From contig RMBW01000019.1 in NCBI GenBank assembly GCA_004009845.1, forward strand, positions 62,001 through 126,000: DNA of 64,000 nt, written 5' to 3'. Numbering within the stretch: the stretch's first letter is position 1; each line of letters begins with the position of its first letter. Shown here one piece after another: positions 1 to 13,000 of the stretch. The stretch is from Davidsoniella eucalypti. Taxonomy: Eukaryota > Ascomycota > Sordariomycetes > Microascales > Ceratocystidaceae. Position numbers and translations under genes: made by a program. Below the pieces are notes generated by a model, which did not search any database, was not told where the DNA came from, and was given only the letters and a program-made list of their open reading frames with translations.

Positions 1-1680
1 AGACAACAGATTGGAGGGAAAAAGAGGCCTGGACAATCAAAACTGCCACCGTTCATGTACGTTGTCATTAGTCTGATTTTGACACAAACCTGGCAGGTCT
101 CTCTCGCAGCTAAAACTGTCGCATCTTGGGCATCATTTGGAGGCACAGATACAACTAGGCACTCCGATATGACATGCAGATATGACATGCAGACATGACA
201 GACTAGTTGTGTGCTTACACATGGTACATTATGAGCATTCATACTGTGATAGGCCGAGTATGACTAGATCGGTTGACGGTTGGATGGTGAAGTTTCGAGA
301 AGAAAATCAGCACTAGAGTTGTTTTACTAGTAAGAATTACAAACGAAGCCCGAGATATCACTAATTCACATAGTCCCGATAGCCCTCGGACACGCAAATA
401 TTTTTATTTTTATTTTTCTTGGGATGAGACGACAGGCTCTCTAGTTATCTTGTGACGCAAATATAAAGGCTATCGAAGGAAGTGGCGCTTTGTTGTGCTT
501 TGGCCATGCATTGTGTTCTTCACCATGTCCGATCTTTTGAAAGACGAGAGCATGTTAGCTGGGCTGTACATGTGATACCGACTGCTACGTTTACTTGCTA
601 CCACAGAGGGATTGGCATGTACGTACATCTGTACATAGTTGAGGGCACCTGATAATGGTGGTGATGCCAGCAGCGTTAGGGTGGGACAAGCTTTCACAAA
701 CATGAAACATCGGACATGATGCAAGGGAAGAAAAAGAGACTGCTGTTAAGATGGTGGATTTGTTGGACTAGAGGAGAAAAGAAAGAGGCCTACAACTAAC
801 TGTACGTACAGATAGTAGCCGAAGTTGCAGTGGCAAGCCTCTACAAATCCAGACCCGGACTTGGTGAGACCGAGATGTCATTTTTAGAGGTGAGCAAGAG
901 CATTGCACAATTCCATAATTTTTGAGAGCCGTACCACAGCCCATATAACCTTGTCGGGAGTGCGAATGAGAGAACAAAGCATAGTGGTGGTGGTAGTGGT
1001 AGCTGTAGCAGTCGTACTGTTGTTGATGTTCTGCCAGGCTGGAACTCTCGGCCATCGCTTATTACGAGGTAGAAGCACAAGCCAGCCCTCGCTGCGGTTA
1101 ATGGCCGGCCTAGCCTATGACGAGACCTGCAGCCAGTTCCTGTTCGTCCACTGCTACTACATCTCGTCAGGCTTTGCTTGTTTTGCACAGCAAACCGTGC
1201 ACTGTAAGCGGGAATCAAGAACAGCTTCAGCACAGGAAATACAGTGCGGGCAAGCTATTGCTAGCCTGTTGTCATATGAGCCACCCCTACATTCGTTCAA
1301 TGCTTCTAGCATTTCAAGTCATAGCTTGTCACTTTGAGATACCGACCTTGTTGCTCGCTTGACCAGCTCACATAGTACACAGAACCTTTGTTCGATGATC
1401 CATTGCTCTATCCGGCTTTCTTGTCCCAGCGTCATGTGACCGGCAATCGCTAGCGATAGAGATATATATACATATATACGCACATAGGATCCCCAGCAAA
1501 GGACGCCATCACGACTACCTGGAAGAGTGGCATCGTACTGCCACCAGCATCATTATCGCCTATCCTCCTTGCCCGAAAGTACAGGGTAGTTGTACTGCAA
1601 CCTAGCGACTTAGTTGCTACGCCTTCCGGCGTTGCTGTTGCTGATTCGCTCTGGGCTGCACCATTCCTTGGCTGGAATAG
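1..1680. other. Gene-free stretch at window start
   Basis: No convincing gene is visible. The open frames here are short, most lack an ATG, and they have low-complexity translations such as a poly-valine run from a GTGGTGGTAGTGG tract near 985-1020. A short tandem repeat lies at 166-191. The stretch could be distal promoter of the zinc-finger gene at 4123 or the downstream flank of a gene outside the window. Confidence 0.5.
166..191. repeat. Two-unit 13-bp tandem repeat
   Basis: The unit gatatgacatgca occurs at 166-178 and again at 179-191, followed by a partial copy (gacatgaca). It is a local duplication with no visible coding role. Confidence 0.8.
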
Positions 1681-4122
1681 TGCCCCTGCAAACACAAGCA
1701 TGTATGTACCTTTTTCTTTTTCTTTTCTTTCTGACTTCCATCATCGTTGTCTTTTTTTCCCTCTTCCTCTGGCCCTTGTTCCCTTCCCCTCCGTGCATCA
1801 CATCCTAGATCGTTCCTTCTACTTTGCTGTGCTCCCAGAGGTCGGGTTGCCTTTCATCATTTGCTGCAGCGTATGCTAGAAGACCTGGCTGTATTTGACA
1901 TATGTAGCTCCCTACTACATGCAGCCTGGCTTGTTCTGGTTCAAAGGCTTTCTCCCGAGAAGCCAGACCAGCCGGCCTCGCCTGTTTAGAGCTACCCTCG
2001 AACAGATGCAGTACATATGGAGGAACGATTCCTCGGGACTCTGCTGTGTTTCCACTTGCAGAAGCTTGAGAAGAGCAGGCTGTCTATCAGCAGCTACCGG
2101 CAAACCAGCTTGGTGCTGTAACCACTATCTGTAAATCCAAGGCAAGTCGGGCCGTCGGTTTCGTTTCAACAGGTGAGATTTGCACAGCGTTCGTCTCTTA
2201 TTGTTGTTAGTAGTAAGGAATAGTCCCCGTGGTGTCTGACTGCTGGCTGGGCTGCAGACAGACGCCGGCGTTAACCCCCGTTTTACTTGTCAACGGTTTG
2301 CTCGGCCTTTTTTATTCACGCTTTTTCCTTCCTGTCTGCTTCACTGCTACTATAACATGCCCCATGGTCTTTTGGTCTTCTCGATCTCAACTTCGTAAAC
2401 CCCTAGTCCTTCCTTAGAAATACTTCTTTGGCGCCCTGTTCTCTATTTCCTGTTGGCTGCTACTGGGCCGTCCTTTTTGTTGTTTTCCTCTTGTTCTTTG
2501 CCTTCTAATCGCTACGCCCATCATCACAGCCAGTCTTCTTTCGACCCCCTTCCATCGTCTCTTTCTTTCTTGTCCTTCAAGTTCCATTGGCATTCTTAGT
2601 AACCGGTGAAACTAGCATTGTAGCTAAAAGCCGCTTCCGATTAATTAGCTGGTTTATTTATCTTCCTGAAAAGGGGTCTGTTTCTACGCTCCTTCTTCCT
2701 ATTCCAATTTGTCCGCCAGAAAAAAGGCTAGACAAGGAAACTACGGAACGTGGATCGGGTCGCTTCTGTCATATCTGAGTCTCAATAGCAAAAGTCTAGT
2801 GTTGACTTTCTACTATCTTTCTTTTCTCCTCGTCGATTCGTCCTTCTTCTTTCTCGTTCCTCGTTTTCATCACGATATCCATTATTGTTCTTTCTTTATT
2901 CTCAACTTTTGTTCTTCTTTTCATATTTGTGAAATGCGCTTTACGACGCTCTATTTCGAATAACCGTCGCTTTCAGTGTCCATACCAAGGGAAGAATCAT
3001 CATCGTCAGCATTATCATACCTTGATCCTGATGCCAAAAGTGTATTCGGACTAGCTGATAGTCGACACTAATTTGGATTTGACGGCCATTCTCCTTGCTC
3101 TTGTTATTATATCGCTACAATAGGAATAGACTCGCGCTTTAGTACCTTCTAAGCACTGCCAAGACAAACAAAACTTAACGTCTCCCCACTCACCACTATC
3201 CATTCTTTTGTCTCGCCTCTTTCTATTACTCCCAAATTCTTCATCTTTCGTTTACTTCTCGTCGTCCTTGCTGCGACTTCCTGTCGTTCCCGCCTTTAAA
3301 TCCGCTCTCGATACCGGAAGGCTCGTTGCCTGTTGCTGTTCATTACCTGCGGGTTATCTTGCTTAGCCCTTCTGTTCGGCTACCTTTGTCATCGCAGCAC
3401 CTAACGAATGAGACCTTATACTTTCTATCGTCTCTCTATCTTTCTCTCGTTTTCCTCTAGTCGCTCGCTATTCTTGGGCACACAAGTACTTGTTTCTATC
3501 ATTGCTACGCCCCAACATAAAAGTACAACATAGTCCAGAAGTTATCTACTATATACATACGTACAACTACTTCACCTCGAATGATATTACCACGAAGAAT
3601 CACAACATCTGGACTGTCCTTTGGAAACGCAATCGAAAACGCCGTATAACCTCCGACTCGAACCATCGATACTCGCTCTAGACTATCGCCATCGCCACAT
3701 CCTTTTGCCATAGTCGCGTATAATTTAGCCGCCACGAAATATTGCCACGAAATATCAAGTCACCCGTACTTTGACTCGAAGAAAGACCATAGCATACCGT
3801 CGTTGTTGACTCTCAGCCGTCGGGGTTTTCCCAAGTATCAACCATTTGGATCTATACCTGCGATAACAGCTTACTGGCTGGCCGAGTTGAACCCTGAAAA
3901 AGGAAACATAACTACTCGCGCATCCGATTTCCCGGCGCGAAGGCGGAGAAACCCTCGTTTTGTTCTTCGATACGCGCGCTTTATATTGACCAAATTGGGC
4001 CGATACACCAAGTTGACTCCTAAATCGAGTCAATTGTAGTACAAGCAATCATCTCGATCATACATCTCACCCAACCACGACCATAACTCTTACACAACCC
4101 AATCCGGGTCGAGTACAGACAC
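1681..4122 (+). promoter_or_regulatory. Long pyrimidine-rich leader/promoter
   Basis: From about 1690 to 3500 the plus strand is strongly C/T-rich, with many ctttctttc, tcttcttt and ttccttctt runs. The last 500 bases before the ATG at 4123 are less biased. Pyrimidine-rich coding strands are usual in fungal promoters and 5' leaders. The length suggests a long regulated leader, as known for many developmental transcription-factor genes. No open frame here has protein-like composition. The transcription start cannot be placed from sequence alone. Confidence 0.45.
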
Positions 4123-5966
4123 ATGGACCATAACATGAACGACACACCTGCCGACGTACTGGCAGACGCCAGACGGAATCTGCAGGCATTGATTGACTCT
4201 GGAATCTCCAAGGAGGCTCTTCTGGCTTTAATTGCAGATTCGTCTTCTGCCCCTCAACCACCAATGCCGTCTCCTCCACAGAGATCACCACAGCCACAAA
4301 CGCCTATCAAAGAAGAGATGCCAACAATGGCCAACATGGGCCAACCACAGCCGCCCTTCTCTAGCCAAGGCCAGCCTGATATGAGACTCTCATCATCGCC
4401 TATGCAGCATCAGATGCCCCCTCCCCGGCCACAGCAGATGATGGATAGCCAAGGTATGACCAATAATGCACAGCTCCTACTTCTACCAAGTCTGCCGAGA
4501 AGTCTGTGATTATTACAAGTCCCTAATACTAACATTCTGTGATAGCTACTGTCCCCGTCCCCATGTTTAATGCGCCTATGCAGAGCTATAGCCAGCGCGG
4601 CCACCACCCTAGAATATCCATATCATCTACTAGCTCCGGATCCAGTGGGCATGCCAGCATCTGGTCTCAGGGTTCGTCTTTAAGTACTACCTCCTCGGCA
4701 TCGAGTGCGTATGGTGGAGCTCCTTCCAGTGGCACCAACTCTGCTTCATGGTCAAACACACGACAGAACTTCTACTGGTGTACATCATGCGAAACTCGCT
4801 TCAAGCGCAAGTACGACTGGAAACGCCACGAGGAAGAATTCCATGAGCGTTGGAAGAAGTACCCGTGCCCGGAGCCAGGTTGCAACCGCTCGTTTTGGGG
4901 CGCCAACACCTTCAACCAGCACCACAAGAGTTCTCACGGTTGCCGTTCGTGCCCACACAGCGAAAAGGTTGTCAAGTATCTGCGCAAACGCAAGTACTGG
5001 GCATGTGGTTTCTGCTCAGCTCTTCACCCTTCCCGTGAACGTCACGTTGAGCACGTTGCCCGTCACTTTGAAGCTGGCAAAAGCAAGACTGACTGGATGC
5101 ATTCCCGTGTCATCTACGGCCTGTTGCATCAGCCTATGATTCACGAAGCCTGGAAGGAGTTCGTCATGTCCAAGCATGGTGAGGTCGCTCCCAACTTTAG
5201 CTGGAACCCTACCAAGACCGGTAGGGCACAAGGCTTCATGGAAAATGAATGTCCTGGACAATTGCAGGATCTCTTGGAGTTCTTCTCGGGACCAACATCT
5301 GAAGCCGAGACAATCGTTCAAGTAGCGTACGAACTATCCGACATTGTGTATGCTCCAACACCAAGCATGACTTTAGAATCTCCTAGCAATACCTCGAACA
5401 TTTCATACCCGACGCCACCCGAGACTTCGCTTTCCCCCATAGCTCCTGGTAGTTCGATGGTACCACAACACTCTCCACAACAGCCTAAGATGGATGCTAT
5501 GCAACAACAGCAATTACACCAATTCCAGATGCAGCAGCACCAGTTGCACCATCGCCATAGTGCTCAATCCCTCATGGGAACAGAGCCAAATTCCCCCACA
5601 GGATATCCCGTATTCCAGTCCATGGTGCCACCCAACATGTTTGGCCATGTCACTTCTCCGCAAACAGCAATATCTCCTCAGATTCCAATGAAATCCGGCT
5701 CAATCCGTAGACCATCTCAGGAACGTGCTTTACCACCACCGCCACCATCCCAACAGTCAGTAGATGTTCAAGGTGGATCGGCGATGGGCTATGACTTCAT
5801 GCCCGCCGTGATTCTTGAAGACTGGTCTAGTTTCACAAGTACTGTTGTAGACGAACCTATACAACAAGTCCATGCTCAGGCTCAGGCCCAACAGAACCAA
5901 ATGAATGCTCAGCAACATCCCCTACAGACCGACTGGCCTATGATGCAGTTCTACGCACCCTCTTAG
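4123..5966 (+). CDS. C2H2 zinc-finger transcription factor
   Basis: Two exons, 4123-4453 and 4546-5966, joined across a 92-nt intron (donor GTATGA, branch ACTAAC, acceptor GATAG), give 583 residues. The N-terminal 180 residues are rich in Pro, Gln, Ser and Met. Three C2H2-type fingers follow: C-x2-C starting CTSCETRF at about 189-210, C-x4-C starting CPEPGCNRSFW at about 218-241, and CGFCSALHPSRERH at about 264-285. The C-terminal half is Gln/Pro/Ser-rich with runs of Gln from 5490 to 5545, typical of an activation region. This architecture is common in Pezizomycotina nuclear regulators. I cannot assign it to a named regulator and the target genes are unknown. The start is the first ATG in frame after the leader, reading MDHNMNDTPADVL. 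The leader upstream is unusually long and C/T-rich. Confidence 0.9.
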
Positions 5967-8900
5967 TAGAGACTCTTTGCTATGATTAATTCCTTGCAAA
6001 AAGTAATCTGTTTTAATTACGCGATACATGTTATACATTGTCCATTGGACAATTCATGTGTCTCCTTTTCTATCTCTCTTCGAACCAAATACATAGACAG
6101 CGCTCAATCTCTATGTGTTCCTCTCCTCTAATGATTTACATGGAGCTAGGCACTGGATCGACTGAGCCTGGGGCTCGTTGAAATGCCTGACTCTTACACG
6201 ATTGCCTACAACTACACTACACTTACTCTTACTTTCAACTACATACTTGAAAATTCAGGTTTGTATATACATATACATCCCTTCTTCGCAACTCATCCAG
6301 AAAAACTATACCATCTGAGATTAGTCTGGCTTTCTTGATGTTATTTACTCTACCAATCTCTCTTTTTTTTTCTTTTTCCTTTGTTGTCTTCGGACTGGGT
6401 CTGACATCTACGCCATGTGACACTGCAATGCCACGCCATGTATATTGCCTGTCGCCTGCGATAGCCTCCATTATGTTACTGTATTTGTTTTCACTTCAAT
6501 CTTTCCTTTGTCATCTGTTAATGGCTTTCTGACATAGCCTATTTGTCTTGCTTCTATTATCTTTTTTTTTTCTTTGCCCATCTACACTACCCACCAACTG
6601 TAATCACTATATACCGCTTGGCAGAAACATATAATGCTTGAAGAAACTGGTAGATATATATATATAGCCATCATCCCTTTGTTGTATACTGCTTCATTTC
6701 GGATACACCTCTGTTGCCGATAGCAATATGTCATTGCGTTTAATTTTTATTTTCTGTACACTGCAACTATTACACTAGCCTATTATCTTTTTCATAATTT
6801 TTTTGGTGCTTTATCTTTCTTGTTTATCTTTGCCTTACTACATGATGGTCTAGATAATGATAGCATCCATTGGTCTTTAGATATTGATGAAAGATTGTTT
6901 CCTGGTAATAATATCTAATACTCATACTAAATACCCAATCTAAACTAGATCCCCGTAAACTTGACCTTTGATATTATTTCCAAGTGTATACAGTTGCATT
7001 GATATATACCTCGCTCTCCTGCTATCCTAATGTTCGTTTCTGCTTGTCTATATAGTATATAAGTCCCGAAAAGCGCCGTATCCAGTAGGATATGTCCTAT
7101 CAGCCAAATCCAGGAGCTATCGGTAACTTGATCAGACATCGAAGTTTACAGAGTGAGAATTTATGATACGAGTAGGTTATAAGTCAAGATCACTATAACT
7201 TCTTACTTTGGATAATAATTTAAAAGACTGCCCCTTTCTTCTCTCTGTAGTCTATGTAAAAAAAAATCCCATATATCAGCCCATGGCTAGTGTAACATAA
7301 CTAGGTAGCGCTCTTCGTTGTAAAGCTATTGCTAGCACTATGGTATCATTATTGCTTTTTTTTACAGCTTATTACACATGCGTCTTCTATAACCTCCTCT
7401 CTGTCCCCCTCCCTCCCCCCACTCTCGAGTATAAGGTCATTCTAGTGATATTGGCCCAGACAAATTCCACGGGTAAGATCTACCAACGTTTGATTTATAG
7501 TCTACATAGCAATATATTGTCTTTGAGCTTATGAATTGAGAAGAGTGAGAAGAGTATGCAATGCTAGGTAGTATTTATTAGCTTGAAAAACATGGGATCA
7601 TTATCGGAGCATTACGGATCGGCTGCAAAGAAGTAATATTGAAGGATCCATTTTGATTCTCAAATGCTGGTGATGGGGCAGTAGTTATAAGGAGACAAGT
7701 GTAGGTGTAGTGCAAGACTTAAAAGCTTGATAGTGCCAAAAATAAGATGGGCGAGGGGGGGGGGCAGTTCCGTGGACTACATTTTCTCGATTATGAATGT
7801 TGTATAACTACCCGCACCATCTTTGAAAGAAGATACTATGACATTCACAATTCAGTCAAGAGAAGGGCAAGATTTTTTATTATTAAGAAACATGAGTAGT
7901 AGCACTAATAGCCTTTCAGACTCTTGTACAACATGAAAACCTCTATTCTTCTGTGGTAGATATGACGGGCTCACGTCAACCCGTTTAGTTTTATCATCAA
8001 GTGCAGGATCTTGTTAGTTATTCCTATAACTTAATCCATTTAGCACTATAATGAGCGAATGCTTTTTGGTGGCCTTTGTATGGGACTATAGCTATAGTTA
8101 CGTTCAAGCCATTAATCATGAGCCCACTTACCATATTGCGTCAACTAAAAGTCCTGCTAAGGTCACACGGTAGATAGATAGAGTATCTAGTTATCTAGTT
8201 GCTTCAAAAAAGAGATCAAATATCTAACAAAACGTTTAATGATGTCATCGAGCGGCAGCTTTGGGCATTAGTATATACACTATAGACGTGTGTATGAACT
8301 GTAATCTAGACAAGAATGTTGATCAAGCCTTACTCCGATATGGAACTTATATAAGTAAACATTGAACTATTGAGATATGCTGCTTTTAGTACAATATGCA
8401 ATGACAAATGCTTCAAAATGATGACGACGACGGATGTATGTATGTATTGATATAAACATATAATTGAGATGGATATAGAAAATGGTTAAGCTAGTTATAA
8501 AACTCACGTTCACTGGGAAAAGTGAACAAGATATGAAAGATATAGTAGTTATTATCAACTAGATAGAATGATAGTAAACCAGCAAAAAGTGTGCAAGATA
8601 TATAAAATATAAAAACATATATATATAAATAAAAACCCAAATAAAAACAAATAAATGATACAACATATATATAAAATAAAATGATTCGCCCTCCAGAACT
8701 CCACGTCGGTGTCCGTACTCCCGAGAGCCTAGTTTCCCATAGGCAGATAGTGGTATTTATTGTGATAATAGCATGTTGGGATATTGGTGTTGATATGATA
8801 GAAAATGATGATCCCCGGAGCCGAACGCCGAAACTCAAACCCGCTCATAGTTTTGAAGGAAGATATAAACATAAAGAAAAGAAAAGAGAAGTAGAAAAAA

Positions 8901-8971
8901 AAAGAAAACAAGGACAATGGTAAAGAGACAAGGAAAAAGAAAAAGAAAAATGTGTAAATTTGGCAAGGCGT
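5967..8971. other. 3-kb spacer between convergent genes
   Basis: The spacer lies between the 3' ends of the zinc-finger gene and the bHLH gene. It is A/T-rich with T-rich runs near 6360-6380 and 6560-6575, a run of ten G near 7756, and many TATA-type dinucleotide runs around 8610-8680. No open frame looks coding. Purine-rich sequence at 8840-8960 probably belongs to the 3' end of the minus-strand bHLH transcript. Three kilobases is long for a convergent pair and leaves room for an unrecognised transcript. Confidence 0.5.
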
Positions 8972-10018
8972 TTAGTTCCAGACAGGCTCAGTCTGGTCAG
9001 AGCCACCCATAACCATGATCTCTAGCCCCGAGACTTTGTTCTTTAGGTCTGAGTTCTCGAGTGCCAAGGCGCGGTTCTTGGCCTCTAGATGGGCAATGTA
9101 TTCGGTAGCCTTACTGAGGATCGTAGCTTTGTTGACCTTGTTAGCGGGAGCGAGTCCGTCGAGGTCTTCCTCATCATCCTCTTCCTGGAGTTCAGCACCG
9201 CTAAGCACCTGAGTCTCGAGGCGCTGAACCATGACACGCATAGCGGGGATAGCATCGCGAAGAGCGGCAATCTTGTCATTCAGGTTGTTTCTGTACCGCT
9301 TCTCGATCATGTTGTGGGTGGTCTTTTTGGGCGGTAGGGTTGTCCGGCGACCAGACACGAGAGACGACGTGGTGCGGGAGTGCTGTGCGCCGGAACTGCG
9401 GGTGGTAGTGCCACGCGCGGGTGGAGGGGAAATGCTGCTCCGTAGGCTAGCGGCCGAAGAGACGTCGCTGACTGTCTTGCGGTGTCCAAGTGGGCTGGCA
9501 TGCACCGAGACAGGAGAGCCCAGGAAGTCAAATGCCGGAGGTTGAGATCCTGGACCAGCGGTGGCGGTTGTGGTGGGCGAGGGGAAGCCCTGGAACATCA
9601 TTTGCGGGGCGTCAATGGGCGAACTCTGGAATAGCCCGGGGTCACTGAGACTCTCAACAAAGGAGTTGTTCTCGAGATCCAAGGGAATCAATGAGGGGCT
9701 TTCAGAGGTGTTGCGCGGCATGATGGCTTCTGGCGATACATAAAAGTTCTTTTGCGAGTTTTGCGATGCTTGCGCTTGCTGTTGTTGAAGCCACATGTCA
9801 CTGCCGAAGGCACTGAACTGTTCATTGAAGGGCGAGGTCGGCGTCATGCCGTACGTCTGTTGGTTCATCATCTTGATGGAAGGACTGATGTTAGATAGAG
9901 CTTCTTTCGTTTATATGCATACGGATATAAGGGTTAGGGTATGTGATTATGTCATGACGGTCTGACCTACCTGTTTGTTGTAGTAGTCCAGGGAATTTTG
10001 GGACAGCGTAGCGGTCAT
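8972..10018 (-). CDS. SREBP-type bHLH transcription factor
   Basis: Exon 1 (9971-10018, 16 codons) and exon 2 (8972-9871) join in phase 0 over a 99-nt intron with donor GTAGGT, a CTAAC branch and acceptor AAG, giving 315 residues. The bHLH domain spans about 200-280. Its basic helix reads HNMIEKRYRNNLNDKIAALR, and the tyrosine in EKRYR replaces the arginine of most bHLH proteins. That residue is the hallmark of the SREBP class, which binds both E-boxes and sterol-response elements. Helix 2 (NKVNKATILSKATEYI) runs on into a leucine-zipper-like segment. The loop is long (about 36 residues) and includes an acidic stretch, EEDDEEDLDG. No transmembrane segment is present, so this is not a membrane-tethered SrbA-type protein; small nuclear relatives such as SrbB or yeast Tye7 are closer. 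Targets may include sterol, hypoxia or carbon metabolism genes, which is inference from the family. Confidence 0.9.
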
Positions 10019-13000
10019 TTTGAAGAAGGTGTGTAGATGCAGGCGGCACTACGTCGAAGAGAAGGATTTCCAGGAGATATATATCGAATGATGGATAGAT
10101 ATATGTGTTGTTGTTCGATATAGTGGATGCTAGGAACCCAGAAGACAAAAGATAAAGACGGGATGGAGAATGATGTGGCAGAAGTAAAGGGTATATGTGT
10201 AGGAGTAGAAGTATGAGGATGGCAGAGTAAGGTTGAAATGTTATAGCGCAGTAGAATGGGTGATGTAGATGGATATATCGAGGTTGGTGAGATTGAACGA
10301 TGATAGAAAGAAAAGAATGGTGGTAAATGAAGATGACATTGGAGGGGAGAAACCATCGCTATATAGAGCTCTGGGAGATGTAGAAATTACTTTTTGGAGC
10401 AACAAAGTAGCTCTGAGAAAGTGAAATTGACAAAAGAATACCTCAGAAGTAACAGAGGGGATCAGAAGAAAAGAAACCCCGAAGCTTTAGCTTGAATTGA
10501 ATTATTAGAGATATTAAAATGGAATGATAAAATGGCTGGATATTAACGTGGCTTACAGTATTAATTGAAGTAAAAGTAAAAATCGCCCAACCAATATTTT
10601 ATCCATTTTTGGACGGCATGGGGGTAGACAATGCCGATACTAATACATACATGTATGTACATATGTATAATGTATAATGGAGGAAAAGACACGGAATTTG
10701 AGCCTTGGGATAGAGGCCGTAGCTTATTCTGTGGCTTCTGTGGCCGGCAAAGTTCGTTTTCTTTCCTAGTTTCCATTCCTTTATGACGACAGTGACGATT
10801 GCCATGAGAGTGAAGTAAAGGGCGAGCAAGACTGCCTGAGGTTTATCTTCTCACGTTCATCTACGCAGTATTTCAGATTAAAGTATATATACACATATAT
10901 AATCACAGCCTCAGCAAATCTAATTTGTCATATGAAGAAGCCAGGCAAAAGAAAGTCAGCCAGGCTAGTACTTCATTCCATGCGTTCCGTTAATATTCCA
11001 ACATGGCTTCCAACTATGAATGTTTCTTGAACCCCGATTTCCCGTCCGTCTCTACCAGCCTTGCACTTTTCTCAACCTTGATCACCACTGAAGATGAGGG
11101 CAATACAAAGCCGTACTGATACACAGTGCAATGCCAAACACTACTCGCTGCAGGTACTCCAAAAAAAAATAAAGGCATTGTATACACACACACCAATCCT
11201 GAGCAGTGAACCCGAGAAAAAAAAAAGACCATGATGCCGTAGTAATCTAGTCTCCATTAGTTCACGAACATCTATGATCGAGGCATAGTCGACTAACATC
11301 TACATAAGCGGAAACCATCGAGAATGTTTCGGGATGCTGTTCTCGGCATTTCCTGCAAAGCATAATCTTTTCGCAGGCCGGCGTAGGGATACAGCATGTC
11401 GAGGGTCTCTATAGCGGAACAGGACAGAAGAGGGCGTGTATCTTCACAACAGCCACCAGAAAGATGCACCAATCAAAAAGAGCTATGGTAACGCGGCAAC
11501 TCGAACTTGGGAACATAAATGAAGAAAAACTGAAAGAGAGCAGTCTCAGAATGCCGGAGGACCGGCCAGAGATTGGCCCAGAAGGAGAGCAAGAAGGTTC
11601 TCCTAACCCGTGCATAGTACGAAAGTAACTGGAAACCTTACGATGGTGCCACATGGCGAGACGGCTTATTCCACGAAGCCCACATTCTAGACTATGCTAG
11701 ACAGCGGATGGCCCGCTCCTCAGGCCAGTGCTGGCACAGAGTACATGTAGCAGTAGGAGACTGTACAACAGGCACGAGAAATGCAAGTGTGTGTATGGGC
11801 AGCCGGCTTTGAGATAGCCAGTGAGCAAATAAAGCACGCACCACAGGCTTTCACTGTTGTTCTTGTCACGAACTGTCAGATGGTAGATGGGTATAACTAG
11901 GTAGCCAACTACTGTGTCCGCCTCAGACCTACACTGACGCAAGCATTGTGCAAAACACAGACTACAGGCCATGTCAATGAGGCGCCGTACAAACTATCTA
12001 ATAACAGCATCGCTTCATACGCAGTCGTCACCCGTTGCCAAATCGAATGGATCCCCAGTACTATGGTACAATAGTACGAAGATGTGGTTTCATCGGCTTC
12101 TGTTCTTCACTTGCTGCCCGCCCTGTCCAAAACGCGCAAAACGCTCGCCGTCCCCTCCCCCTGACGGTCGTTGTGGCATAAACACTTAGCGCTCATGCTC
12201 CCAGGTCATGGGCCCAGAAACGCCAGATCATGCTATGGTGGTGCCCGAAAGAGGGCGGAAGGGCCCGACTTACAGGAATGATTGCGTGGGATGGGAAACA
12301 AAGCGGAAGGAAAATGGACGACTGAGTCAGTTTGTTGTCCCGGTGCTACTTTTGCATCCGTGCTATTCACTTGATTCCTAAGACCCTGGGAGCCTTGTGT
12401 ATAAGGTTTTTATTTTTTATTTTTTATTTTATCAGAAAATGCCACCCTCGTCACCTCCTCGGATCCGTGAGCGGTGAGTTGACGTCTCTTTGTCGGCGTC
12501 TTTCTCCCTACATAGACAGTAGGTATGGGGAGTAGGAAAGTACATGATGAACAACCAACGACTGCTACAACGATATTGAAACATGGCACTCGAATACTCA
12601 GCTGCTGGCAGTCATTGCCGATATCCCACATTGTGATATAAGACACCCTCTTCGCGTATCATGACTCGACATTTTATATCGACAGTTTTCATTCTTACAA
12701 ATGTACACCCTAAAAACAAGATTGTCAAGCGTTAGGGTTATGATAGTGCTGTGTCGGAAATGCCCGGGTTGAGCATTTGCTTTAATATGGGCCTGAATTC
12801 CTCGCTTTTTAGGAAGATGATCAGTGCAAAAAGCTTGGAGCTACCATTGCTATTTTTACACAAGAAAAGGTAACTACAGACAGGCTGATTAATAGTTTAC
12901 ACTTGAACATGAAAACTCATCGAGCCGCACATTTTCACTTCATGCCCCAAACAGCCCAAATAGGATGTAGATCGAGAATGCAGTGGTAATAGGAATCGTC

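Noticed and set aside
903..1337. 144-codon plus-strand frame with a poly-Val membrane-like stretch
   Set aside because: It begins with TTG, the Val run comes from a GTGGTGGTAG tract, and no domain or splice support exists.
3640..3680. GGTTCGAGTC-like B-box on the minus strand, possible tRNA
   Set aside because: Flanking bases do not form a T-arm stem and no A-box or acceptor stem fits. No other tRNA-like signal was seen in the window.
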